DNA of 7,404 bases, from assembly GCA_015655035.1 (NCBI GenBank), contig JAATFS010000318.1, positions 1 through 7,404 of the forward strand, written 5' to 3'. Source of the DNA: Lysobacterales bacterium (GTDB taxonomy: Bacteria > Pseudomonadota > Gammaproteobacteria > Xanthomonadales > Xanthomonadaceae). This document shows, one piece after another, positions 1-7,404 of the stretch. The notes beneath the pieces were generated by a model. That model made no database searches. It saw nothing but the letters and a program-made list of their open reading frames with translations, and was not told the origin of the DNA. Both the position numbers and the translations under genes were made by a program. Position 1 is the first letter of the stretch; the number at the start of each line of letters is the position of its first letter.

Positions 1-53
1 GGCGCGCGCGACAAGGCGCAAGCGTGCAATGTGACGCGGGCCAGGAACGCGAA

Positions 54-81
54 TGCCGGGTCGGCCGCGACAGGACCGGCA
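54..81 (-). other. Weak hairpin downstream of the response regulator gene
   Basis: Read on the minus strand, TGCCGG(T)C and G(A)CCCGGCA can pair across an 11-nt loop, with one bulged base, just after the regulator stop codon. No T-run follows, so it is not a convincing intrinsic terminator. The remaining bases 1-91 show no gene start or end that I can support on either strand. Confidence 0.25.
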
Positions 82-91
82 CGCTTCGACG

Positions 92-757
92 TCAGTCCTC
101 TTCCGGGGGCAGCACGATGCCGTCGCTGTCGATCGCCAGCTTGCCCGCCATCAGTACCGCCTGGGTGCGGTTGGTGACGCCGAGCTTGCGCAGCACGGCG
201 GTGACGTGCGCCTTGATGGTGGCCTCGGATACGCCCAGGTCGTAGGCGATCTGCTTGTTGAGGCGACCGGCGCCGAGCATCTGCAATACCTTGAACTGCT
301 GCGGGGTCAGTTCGCGCAGGCGTTGACCGACCTCGCGTTCCTCGCTGTCGGTGGGCGGCAGGTTCTGCGCCTGGGCCGGGATCCAGCGCTCACCGTCCAG
401 CACGGTGGAAAGTGCCTGGCCGATGGTTTCCGAATCGGCCGACTTGGGGATGAAGCCGAACGCGCCGTGATCGAGCGCTCGCCGCATCACCGTGGGCTCC
501 TCGCGCGCGGACACCACCACCACCGGCAGTTGCGGATGCAGCGAGCGCATGTGTACCAGCGCGCTGAAGCCCTGTGCACCGGGCATGTTCAGGTCCATCA
601 GCAGCAGGTCGGCATCGGCATGCGAGTCGGCCAGTGCGTACAGCGCTTCCACGCTGTCGGCCTCGAACAGCTGCACGCCAGGCATCACCCGCTGCACCGC
701 GCCGCGCAAGGCCTCGCGGAACAGGGGATGGTCATCGGCAATCAGGAGCGTGGGCAT
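92..757 (-). CDS. LuxR/NarL-family response regulator, CrbR/ErdR-like (probable regulator of acetate utilisation)
   Basis: A 221-residue cytoplasmic two-component response regulator. The receiver domain (about 1-120) has the acidic pair D8-D9, phospho-acceptor D55 in LLLMDLNMPG, S83 at the switch position and conserved K105. A linker leads to a LuxR-type helix-turn-helix (about 147-210) with the recognition stretch NKQIAYDLGVSEATIKAHV. The ADDHPLFREAL start, DLNMPG loop and NKQIAY/KAHV/LRKL pattern resemble, from memory, the CrbR/ErdR (AgmR) regulators that activate acs in Vibrio and Pseudomonas; its place beside acs agrees. The start at 757 gives a canonical receiver N-terminus, but the bases before it (CCGGCCCCCTAC) contain no Shine-Dalgarno sequence and no in-frame upstream start was found. 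The cognate kinase is not in the window; in related systems it is a hybrid kinase with a sodium-solute-symporter-like domain, and it may lie further left. Family is certain; subfamily and target are inferred. Confidence 0.93.
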   Translation of the reverse strand: MPTLLIADDHPLFREALRGAVQRVMPGVQLFEADSVEALYALADSHADADLLLMDLNMPGAQGFSALVHMRSLHPQLPVVVVSAREEPTVMRRALDHGAFGFIPKSADSETIGQALSTVLDGERWIPAQAQNLPPTDSEEREVGQRLRELTPQQFKVLQMLGAGRLNKQIAYDLGVSEATIKAHVTAVLRKLGVTNRTQAVLMAGKLAIDSDGIVLPPEED

Positions 758-786
758 GTAGGGGGCCGGAGTGGGGATGGGGCGGG

Positions 787-816
787 AGTAAACGACGGAA
801 GCATCACAAGCAGCAA
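787..816 (-). promoter_or_regulatory. Possible promoter for the response regulator gene
   Basis: On the minus strand a TTGCTG (-35-like, 811-816) and TTTACT (-10-like, 787-792) are separated by 18 bp. This would start transcription near 780 and give a leader of about 20 nt. Both boxes match the sigma-70 consensus only partly (3/6 and 4/6), so the regulator could instead be read through from acs. Confidence 0.25.
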
Positions 817-823
817 CAGTAGG

Positions 824-844
824 CAGTAATCAGTAATCAGTAAC
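824..844. repeat. Three tandem heptamers CAGTAAT/CAGTAAT/CAGTAAC
   Basis: Three head-to-tail copies of a 7-bp unit (824-830, 831-837, 838-844), with one change in the last base of the third. They lie between acs and the response regulator gene. They are A/T-richer than their surroundings and could be a slipped-strand repeat or part of a dispersed intergenic element together with the adjacent hairpin. Confidence 0.7.
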
Positions 845-871
845 AGGATGGGCGAAACCGCCGCCGAGTGG

Positions 872-906
872 GGGAATGGGGAGCGATTTCGCGATTCCCC
901 ATTCCC
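872..906. repeat. Long imperfect hairpin, REP-like intergenic element
   Basis: Arms GGGAATGGGGA (872-882) and TCCCCATTCCC (896-906) are perfect 11-bp inverted repeats. An inner GCGA (883-886)/TCGC (889-892) can also pair, leaving a 3-nt bulge (893-895). It begins 24 bp after the acs stop in the direction of acs transcription. No T-run follows on the minus strand, so it is unlikely to be an ordinary intrinsic terminator; it may stabilise the acs mRNA 3' end or separate expression of the two genes. GGGAATGGGGA-type words recur between xanthomonad genes as I recall, which fits a dispersed element. Confidence 0.6.
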
Positions 907-929
907 GCTCGCCGAGGCGGCTCAGCGCG

Positions 930-2873
<1,944 letters not shown>

Positions 2874-2877
2874 GGCA

Positions 2878-2882
2878 CCCTC
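2878..2882 (-). promoter_or_regulatory. Ribosome binding site fixing the acs start
   Basis: GAGGG ends 4 nt before ATG 2873 on the minus strand. This supports the 647-residue product over the longer reading from 2963. Confidence 0.65.
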
Positions 2883-2952
2883 ACTTGCACGTAGCCCATT
2901 GAATGGATGAGACCGCATTGATCGCGTGGCCTCGTTGGTATTCAGTTTGCCG

Positions 2953-2981
2953 CATCGCTGCAAGCGATGAGCGAACTCGCT
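2953..2981. promoter_or_regulatory. Adjacent small palindromes in the acs upstream region
   Basis: CATCGCT-GCA-AGCGATG (2953-2969) is a perfect 7-bp inverted repeat. It is followed directly by AGCGA-AC-TCGCT (2970-2981), a 5-bp inverted repeat sharing the GCGA core. They lie 80-109 bp before the acs start codon, between it and the TTGGTCGTA repeat. They could be operators or, if transcribed, leader hairpins; nothing in the sequence decides which. Confidence 0.4.
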
Positions 2982-2989
2982 GTTAGACC

Positions 2990-3031
2990 TTGGTCGTAAA
3001 CAAGCCTTGAATTGGCCGTTGCTACGACCAA
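2990..3031. promoter_or_regulatory. Inverted repeat TTGGTCGTA...TACGACCAA, candidate operator shared by acs and the porin gene
   Basis: TTGGTCGTA (2990-2998) and its exact reverse complement TACGACCAA (3023-3031) face each other with 24 bp between them. Their centres are 33 bp apart, about three helical turns, so both lie on the same face of the DNA. Similarity continues outward with one base inserted (CCTTGG versus CCTTTGG in the same sense). The pair lies near the middle of the 246-bp divergent region, which suits an activator serving both sides. The adjacent response regulator is the obvious candidate to bind, but that is inference. Confidence 0.55.
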
Positions 3032-3041
3032 AGGCGAATAG

Positions 3042-3089
3042 GCGGCAGGTATGGGCTGCCGCACGCTCCGCCCAGCCCTGCGATCAGGG
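3042..3089 (+). other. Structured porin leader: two consecutive hairpins
   Basis: GCGGCAG (3042-3048) pairs with CTGCCGC (3056-3062) across a 7-nt loop. CCCTG (3076-3080) pairs with CAGGG (3085-3089) across CGAT. Both are perfect and GC-rich and lie between the presumed promoter/operator and the ribosome binding site of the porin gene. They may stabilise the abundant porin mRNA or form a target for a small RNA. No known riboswitch was recognised. Confidence 0.4.
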
Positions 3090-3109
3090 TGGTGACGAGC
3101 CATTATTCG

Positions 3110-3114
3110 GGAGG
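3110..3114 (+). promoter_or_regulatory. Strong ribosome binding site of the porin gene
   Basis: GGAGG with a 5-nt spacer to ATG 3120, inside a longer purine run (3109-3117). This fixes the start and implies high translation, as expected for an outer-membrane porin. Confidence 0.7.
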
Positions 3115-3119
3115 GAGTA

Positions 3120-4532
3120 ATGAATATCCGTCGTATTGCTACACGCGCCCGGTCTCCGTTGGCCGCTGCGTTGTTGGTTGCATTGATCGCTCCTGGCGCT
3201 GCGTTCGCGCAGACCGCCAAGGGGCACACCGCCAGGGAACAGGCGCTGGAGACGCGTGTGGCCGAGCTGGAACGGCAGGTGCAGCTGTTGCTGTCCGCAC
3301 AGCAGCAGCAACAAGGCCAGATCGCCCAGGCACAGACCCAGATCGGCCAGGTGCAGTCCGCGCAGGCATCCGCGCCCCCTGCGGTACCTTCCGGCAAGCA
3401 GCCGATCCAGGTCACGACGCTTACTCCGGGTGCCACGCCGGGCACCACGTTCAAGGTCAACGGCATGATCAAGTCCGATTTCCTGATGACCAAGACCGGT
3501 GATGGCCAACTGGCCGACGATGCCGCCGGGCGTGCGTTGTATCTGCCGGGTCAAACGCCAGTGGGCGGTACGAAGTCGGGCGTGGATACCAACATGCACG
3601 CCAAGTTCTCGCGGATCGGGTTTTCCGTGGACCACCTCAGCGATACTGGCAACAAGGCCGGCGCACAGATCGAGATCGATTTCTTCGGAAATTCGCTGGG
3701 CAATCAGACCGCGACCAACACCTACGGCGCCACCTTGCGCCACGCCTACATGTATTGGAACAACTGGCTGGCGGGGCAGACCTGGTCCAACTTCATGGAT
3801 GCGGCGTCGCTGCCGGAGGCGGTCGATTTCGTCGGGCCGACCGATGGCGTGATCTTCGTGCGCCAGGAGCAGATCCGCTATACCCGGGGCGGCTTCAGCG
3901 TGGCGCTGGAGAATCCGGAGACCACGTTGTTCATGCGCTCGCCGGCCGGGCTCGTCACAGCGGTGAACTCCGATCGTGGCGGGTTCCCGGATCTGACCCT
4001 GCGTTATGGCTGGAAGGGGGATTGGGGCACCTTCGGGATCGGCGCGCTGCTGCTGCAGCTGAAGGTGGACAACGACGCGCTCGGCGCCGACGAGAGCAAG
4101 ATGGCTGGCGGCCTTACCCTGGGTGGCAAGTGGGTGGCCGGCGACAGCGACACCCTGCACTACCAGTTCACGGGTGGCGAAGGCATTGGCCGTTACATCG
4201 GCCTGGGCATCAACCAGGATGGGGTGTACGACGTGGCCGCCGACCGGCTCGACTCCACCGGCGTGCTCGCCGGCTACGTTGGCTGGCGCCATCAGTTCAC
4301 GCCCAAGCTGCGTACCAACCTGATCTATGCACGCAGCGACTACGACAACGATGCCGCAGGCACAGGCCCGGCGGCGACCCGGCGGGTGCAGAGCATTCGC
4401 GGCAACGTGTTCTACACGCCACTGCCCAAGGTCGATATCGGCGCCGAGCTGATGTACGGCAAGCGCGAGATCGAGAGCGGCGACAAGGGCGATATCACCC
4501 GCCTGCAATTCACCACCAAGTACAGCTTCTGA
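3120..4532 (+). CDS. DcaP-like trimeric outer-membrane porin
   Basis: A 470-residue outer-membrane protein. The N-terminus is a Sec signal peptide: basic residues (R4, R5, R9), hydrophobic core 13-24 and AFA before a likely cleavage after A30. Residues about 37-83 form a coiled coil (L43, V47, L50, V54, L57 at heptad a/d positions) that runs into a glutamine-rich stretch with five consecutive Q (61-65). A Pro-rich linker leads to a beta-barrel with alternating strands and a C-terminal FTTKYSF, the terminal Phe used by the BAM machinery. This arrangement, with the FKVNGMIKSDF barrel start, matches DcaP-type porins, which are trimers for small carboxylate anions. It is the first gene of a plus-strand pair with an MHS transporter 133 bp downstream and diverges from acs, suggesting uptake of a small organic acid. 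Family fairly sure; substrate not visible. Confidence 0.88.
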   Translation: MNIRRIATRARSPLAAALLVALIAPGAAFAQTAKGHTAREQALETRVAELERQVQLLLSAQQQQQGQIAQAQTQIGQVQSAQASAPPAVPSGKQPIQVTTLTPGATPGTTFKVNGMIKSDFLMTKTGDGQLADDAAGRALYLPGQTPVGGTKSGVDTNMHAKFSRIGFSVDHLSDTGNKAGAQIEIDFFGNSLGNQTATNTYGATLRHAYMYWNNWLAGQTWSNFMDAASLPEAVDFVGPTDGVIFVRQEQIRYTRGGFSVALENPETTLFMRSPAGLVTAVNSDRGGFPDLTLRYGWKGDWGTFGIGALLLQLKVDNDALGADESKMAGGLTLGGKWVAGDSDTLHYQFTGGEGIGRYIGLGINQDGVYDVAADRLDSTGVLAGYVGWRHQFTPKLRTNLIYARSDYDNDAAGTGPAATRRVQSIRGNVFYTPLPKVDIGAELMYGKREIESGDKGDITRLQFTTKYSF

Positions 4533-4543
4533 GTTTCATCGGT

Positions 4544-4585
4544 CCGGTGCAGCGCGCGACCTGGGAGGGAATCGCGTCGCACCGG
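4544..4585 (+). other. Intercistronic hairpin between porin and transporter genes
   Basis: CCGGTGC (4544-4550) pairs with GCACCGG (4579-4585). Inside it, after a 2x2 mismatch, CGCG (4553-4556) pairs with CGCG (4573-4576), leaving a 16-nt loop. It starts 11 nt after the porin stop. No T-run follows, so it is probably not a full terminator; it could attenuate readthrough or protect the porin message so that porin exceeds transporter. Confidence 0.4.
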
Positions 4586-4650
4586 GCCACCTCCCGCACC
4601 CACCATCCCACGCGATCCAATTCCCAACTTCACCGCTACATATACGCTTC

Positions 4651-4657
4651 GGAGGGG
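4651..4657 (+). promoter_or_regulatory. Ribosome binding site of the MHS transporter gene
   Basis: GGAGGGG with an 8-nt spacer before ATG 4666 supports this start. No convincing promoter was found in 4533-4650, so co-transcription with the porin gene is likely. Confidence 0.65.
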
Positions 4658-4665
4658 AAGCCTCT

Positions 4666-6324
4666 ATGTCCAGCACCACCATACCCAGCGGCAGCGCCGC
4701 ACTCAGCCAGGGCCACAAGAAGATCATCTTCGCCTCGTCCCTGGGCACTGTGTTCGAGTGGTACGACTTCTATCTCTACGGCTCGCTGGCGGCGATCATC
4801 GCCAAGCAGTTCTTCAGCGGCGTCAACGAGACCACCGGCTTCATCTTCGCGCTGCTGGCGTTTGCCGCCGGCTTTGCGGTGCGCCCGTTCGGCGCGGCAT
4901 TCTTTGGCAGCCTGGGCGACCGCATCGGCCGCAAGTACACCTTCCTGGTGACCATCGTGCTGATGGGGTTGTCGACCTTCATCGTCGGCATCCTGCCCAA
5001 CTACGCCAGCATCGGCATCACCGCGCCGATCATCCTGATCGTGTTGCGGTTGGCGCAGGGGCTGGCGCTGGGCGGCGAGTACGGCGGCGCGGCGACCTAC
5101 GTGGCCGAGCACGCCCCGCAGGGAAAGCGTGGCCTGTATACCAGCTTCATCCAGACCACCGCCACGCTGGGCCTGTTCCTGTCGCTGCTGGTGATCCTGG
5201 GCACGCGCATGTGGCTGGGCAACGAGGCGTTCGAAGCCTGGGGTTGGCGCATTCCCTTCCTGGTGTCGATCGCACTGCTGGCGGTGTCGGTATGGATCCG
5301 CATGCAGTTGAGCGAGTCGCCGCTGTTCCAGCAGATGAAGGACGAAGGCAAGGGCTCCAAGCAGCCGTTCCGCGACAGTCTCAAGGACGGTAACTTCCGG
5401 CTGATGCTGGTGGTGCTGCTCGGCGCCACGGCCGGTCAGGCAGTGGTGTGGTACGGCGGCCAGTTCTACTCGCTGTTCTTCCTGACCCAGACGCTGAAGG
5501 TCGATGGCACCACCGCCAACCTGTTGACCGCGGGCGCGCTGGCCCTGGCCACGCCGTTCTTCGTGATCTTCGGCTGGCTGTCGGACAAGATCGGACGCAA
5601 GAAGATCATCCTCGCCGGCTGCCTGCTGGCGGCGGTCACTTATTTTCCGATCTTCAAGGGCCTCACCCACTACGCCAACCCGGCGGTGGAGGAAGCGCGT
5701 AGCAAGTCGCCGGCCCTGGTGCTTGCCGACCCGGCAACGTGCTCGTTCCAGTTCGACCCGATCGGCAAGAAGGTGTTCTCCAACTCCTGCGATATCGCCG
5801 CCGGGGCGCTGGCCAAGGCCGGCATTCCGTACGAGATCCAGGCGGCCGCGCCGGGCTCGCTGGCACAGGTCAGCATCGGTGGCAGCGAAGTTGCGGCGTA
5901 CGAGGCGGCCGGCCTGAGCAAGGACGACGCCAAGGCCCACGCCGACACGTTCGCCAAGGAACTCAAGGGCGCGCTGACCACCGCCGGCTATCCGGAAAAG
6001 GCCGACCCGGCGCGCATCAACAAGCCGATGACGTTGCTGCTGCTGTGGCTGCTGGTGATCTACGTGACCATGGTCTATGGCCCGATCGCCGCCTATCTGG
6101 TCGAGCTGTTCCCGACCCGCATCCGCTACACCTCGATGTCGTTGCCGTACCACATCGGCAATGGCTGGTTCGGCGGTTTCCTGCCGACCATCTCGTTCGC
6201 GTTGGTGGCGGCCACCGGCAACATGTACTACGGCCTGTGGTACCCGATCGCCATCGCGTTGATGTCGGTGGTGATTGGCGGGTTGTTCCTGCGCGAGACC
6301 AAGGACCTGGATATCACCAAGTAG
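4666..6324 (+). CDS. MFS transporter, metabolite:H+ symporter (MHS) family, with large periplasmic insertion
   Basis: A 552-residue inner-membrane transporter, longer than the roughly 430-450 residues usual for MHS symporters. TM1 (about 20-45) contains the family-typical FEWYDFYLYG (30-39). Motif A GSLGDRIGRK is at 81-90 and its half-repeat GWLSDKIGRK at 303-312. TM4 carries RLAQGLALGGEYGGA (128-142), and C-terminal helices include ELFPTRIRYTS (480-490). Twelve helices can be laid out with both termini inside. Between TM9 (about 314-331) and TM10 (about 455-478) lies a polar insertion of about 120 residues on the periplasmic side, with C359 and C375 placed for a disulfide. Family members carry carboxylates, betaines or osmolytes in symport with protons. 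Context (porin upstream, divergent acs) favours acetate, propionate or a related acid, but no residue here proves it. A strong terminator follows. Confidence 0.92.
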   Translation: MSSTTIPSGSAALSQGHKKIIFASSLGTVFEWYDFYLYGSLAAIIAKQFFSGVNETTGFIFALLAFAAGFAVRPFGAAFFGSLGDRIGRKYTFLVTIVLMGLSTFIVGILPNYASIGITAPIILIVLRLAQGLALGGEYGGAATYVAEHAPQGKRGLYTSFIQTTATLGLFLSLLVILGTRMWLGNEAFEAWGWRIPFLVSIALLAVSVWIRMQLSESPLFQQMKDEGKGSKQPFRDSLKDGNFRLMLVVLLGATAGQAVVWYGGQFYSLFFLTQTLKVDGTTANLLTAGALALATPFFVIFGWLSDKIGRKKIILAGCLLAAVTYFPIFKGLTHYANPAVEEARSKSPALVLADPATCSFQFDPIGKKVFSNSCDIAAGALAKAGIPYEIQAAAPGSLAQVSIGGSEVAAYEAAGLSKDDAKAHADTFAKELKGALTTAGYPEKADPARINKPMTLLLLWLLVIYVTMVYGPIAAYLVELFPTRIRYTSMSLPYHIGNGWFGGFLPTISFALVAATGNMYYGLWYPIAIALMSVVIGGLFLRETKDLDITK

Positions 6325-6332
6325 CAGTGCCC

Positions 6333-6349
6333 GGCGGCGGGTTGCCGCC
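6333..6349 (+). other. Small GC hairpin after the transporter stop
   Basis: GGCGGC (6333-6338) pairs with GCCGCC (6344-6349) across GGGTT, 8 nt after the TAG stop. It has no T-run. It probably supports the 3' end together with the terminator that follows. Confidence 0.35.
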
Positions 6350-6358
6350 TGCGCTTCC

Positions 6359-6394
6359 CCGACGCCGGCCCACGTGGCCGGCGTCGGCGTTTTT
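6359..6394 (+). terminator. Rho-independent terminator of the porin/transporter unit
   Basis: A perfect 12-bp stem (6359-6370 with 6376-6387, core GACGCCGGCC/GGCCGGCGTC) with loop CACGT is followed by CG and five T (6390-6394). It begins 34 nt after the transporter stop codon and separates that unit from the aldehyde dehydrogenase gene. Confidence 0.9.
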
Positions 6395-6420
6395 GCCAGT
6401 GCCGGCACGGTCGGCTTCCG

Positions 6421-6426
6421 TATAGT
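6421..6426 (+). promoter_or_regulatory. -10-like TATAGT placed for leaderless transcription of the aldehyde dehydrogenase gene
   Basis: TATAGT matches the TATAAT consensus at 5 of 6 bases and is separated from ATG 6433 by only GGCGGC. Transcription starting 6-8 bp after the box would begin at or beside the start codon. No good -35 lies at the usual spacing (a TTGCCA at 6393-6398 is 22 bp away, too far). The Shine-Dalgarno content of the 6-nt gap is poor. Confidence 0.45.
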
Positions 6427-6432
6427 GGCGGC

Positions 6433-7404
6433 ATGAACGAGATACCTGTTTCCGGCGCGGCAGCACTGGCGGCGACGCTGGCCCGGCTGCGCACCGCGTG
6501 GCAGGACCAGCAGCCCACGCAGGCGCAACGCCGAGCCGATCTGCAACGCTTGCGTACAGCGTTGCTGCGACGGCTGCCGCAGATGGCCGACGCCATCGCC
6601 GCCGACTTCGGCCAGCGTTCGCGGCATGAATCGCTGATCGCCGATGGCATGACCGTGCTCGGCGAGATCGATCATCTGCTGCGTCACCTGCGTGGCTGGA
6701 TGAAGCCGCGACGGGTGCGCGCGGGATGGCAGCTATGGCCGGCGCGGGCGCAGCTGCGCAATATGCCGGTGGGCGTGGTCGGAGTGATTTCGCCGTGGAA
6801 CTATCCGGTCAACCTGGCGCTGATTCCGCTGGCGACCGCGATTGCCGCTGGCAACCACGTGTTGCTCAAGCCGTCCGAGCACACGCCGCACAGCAGCGCC
6901 TTCCTGCAAGCGCTACTGGCCGAGGTGTTCCCGCCCGAGCGCGTGGCGGTGGTGCAGGGCGCGGCCGAGGTGGCGGCGGCATTCGCGGCGCTGCCGCTGG
7001 ACCACATCGTGTTCACTGGTTCCACTGCGGTCGGGCGCAAGGTAATGGCCGCAGCGGCGGCGAACCTGACGCCGCTGACGCTGGAACTGGGCGGCAAGTC
7101 GCCGGCAATCATCTGCGCGGATTACCCGCTGTCGCAGGCGGCCGCCCGCCTGGCCACCGGCAAGTGGTTCAACGCCGGGCAGACCTGTATCGCGCCGGAC
7201 TACGTGCTGGTGGATACCGGCCGCGAGCGCGCGCTGGTGGAACACTTGCGCGCGCAGGTGCAGGCACGCTATGGCGACGACCTGGCCGCGAGCGCGGACT
7301 ACACCCGCATCATCAACGAGGGGCAATACCGACGCCTGCGCGGCTATCTCGACGATGCCCGCGCGCGCGGGCTGGAAGTGATCGAATTGTTGCCAGTCGA
7401 TCCA
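6433..7404 (+). CDS. Coniferyl-aldehyde-dehydrogenase-like NAD(P)+-dependent aldehyde dehydrogenase (partial, 3' end outside window)
   Basis: The first 324 codons are present and remain open to the window edge; full-length relatives have about 470-480 residues. It is a soluble aldehyde dehydrogenase oxidising an aldehyde to the acid with NAD(P)+. Motifs in order: ISPWNYP (119-125, N123), LLKPSEHTP (144-152, cofactor-binding K146), the nucleotide loop FTGSTAVGR (194-202), LELGGKSP (217-224, general base E218) and NAGQTCIAPDYVL (247-259, catalytic C252). DFGQRS (58-63), HLRGWMKPRR (85-94) and CIAPDYVLV are typical of the coniferyl aldehyde dehydrogenase (CALDH/CalB) branch rather than betaine-aldehyde or succinate-semialdehyde types. 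ATG 6433 gives a normal family N-terminus. It follows the terminator and probably has its own promoter, so it need not belong to the acetate module. The true substrate may be a general aromatic or aliphatic aldehyde. The catalytic half is complete here, so there is no sign of decay. Confidence 0.92.
   Translation, partial: MNEIPVSGAAALAATLARLRTAWQDQQPTQAQRRADLQRLRTALLRRLPQMADAIAADFGQRSRHESLIADGMTVLGEIDHLLRHLRGWMKPRRVRAGWQLWPARAQLRNMPVGVVGVISPWNYPVNLALIPLATAIAAGNHVLLKPSEHTPHSSAFLQALLAEVFPPERVAVVQGAAEVAAAFAALPLDHIVFTGSTAVGRKVMAAAAANLTPLTLELGGKSPAIICADYPLSQAAARLATGKWFNAGQTCIAPDYVLVDTGRERALVEHLRAQVQARYGDDLAASADYTRIINEGQYRRLRGYLDDARARGLEVIELLPVDP

Noticed and set aside
872..906. Intrinsic terminator for acs
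   Set aside because: The stem is strong, but no T-run follows it on the minus strand, so it is listed as a repeat/hairpin instead.
2874..2963. 30-codon upstream extension of acs to an ATG at 2963
   Set aside because: The added residues do not resemble Acs, the extension overlaps the palindrome region, and ATG 2873 has its own GAGGG site and gives the normal family N-terminus.
2991..3005. Sigma-54-like GG/GC spacing in TGGTCGTAAACAAGC
   Set aside because: The GG and GC doublets have the right spacing, but the -12 element reads AAGC instead of TTGC and the -24 element lacks CAC; it coincides with the inverted-repeat arm, which explains it better.
2874..3119. CRP/Clp-type TGTGA-N6-TCACA site in the divergent region
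   Set aside because: No pair of half-sites with the right spacing was found by eye on either strand.
3084..4508. Open frame of 474 codons on the minus strand opposite the porin gene
   Set aside because: Antisense shadow; the porin has a signal peptide, a coiled coil and a terminal Phe, while the antisense product has no coherent domain.
4636..6687. Open frame of 683 codons on the minus strand opposite the transporter gene
   Set aside because: It lies antisense to a clear MFS gene and runs through the terminator. Its translation is low-complexity (rich in Arg, Gln, His, Gly) as expected from high-G+C antisense frames, and it shows no domain.

Overview
The window is high-G+C proteobacterial DNA. 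Gene content, strong third-position G/C bias and short intergenic repeats built on GGGAATGGGGA suggest a xanthomonad (Xanthomonas, Stenotrophomonas or a close relative). This placement is a judgement from pattern; no search was run.

Layout, left to right. A LuxR/NarL-type response regulator (92-757, minus) lies downstream of acetyl-CoA synthetase acs (930-2873, minus), and the two are separated by a 172-bp gap holding a heptamer repeat and a long hairpin. A 246-bp divergent region follows, with a 9-bp inverted repeat (TTGGTCGTA ... TACGACCAA), several small palindromes and a structured leader. On the plus strand come a DcaP-like trimeric porin (3120-4532) and an MHS-type major facilitator transporter (4666-6324) with an unusually large periplasmic insertion, ending at a strong intrinsic terminator (6359-6394). 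Beyond it starts an independent coniferyl-aldehyde-dehydrogenase-like gene (6433 to the window end, cut by the window edge), probably read from a leaderless transcript.

Working model. The regulator resembles the CrbR/ErdR subfamily, which in Vibrio and Pseudomonas activates acs in response to acetate. Here it sits beside acs, and acs diverges from an outer-membrane porin plus an inner-membrane symporter. The simplest reading is a carboxylate (perhaps acetate) scavenging module: the porin admits the anion to the periplasm, the symporter brings it into the cytoplasm, Acs activates it to acyl-CoA, and the regulator controls both arms from the shared promoter region. The porin/MHS pair would take the place of the usual ActP permease. 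The substrate and the regulatory link are inferred; the gene identities are well supported. No mobile element, CRISPR array, tRNA or rRNA was seen, and no gene-free stretch exceeds 300 bases.
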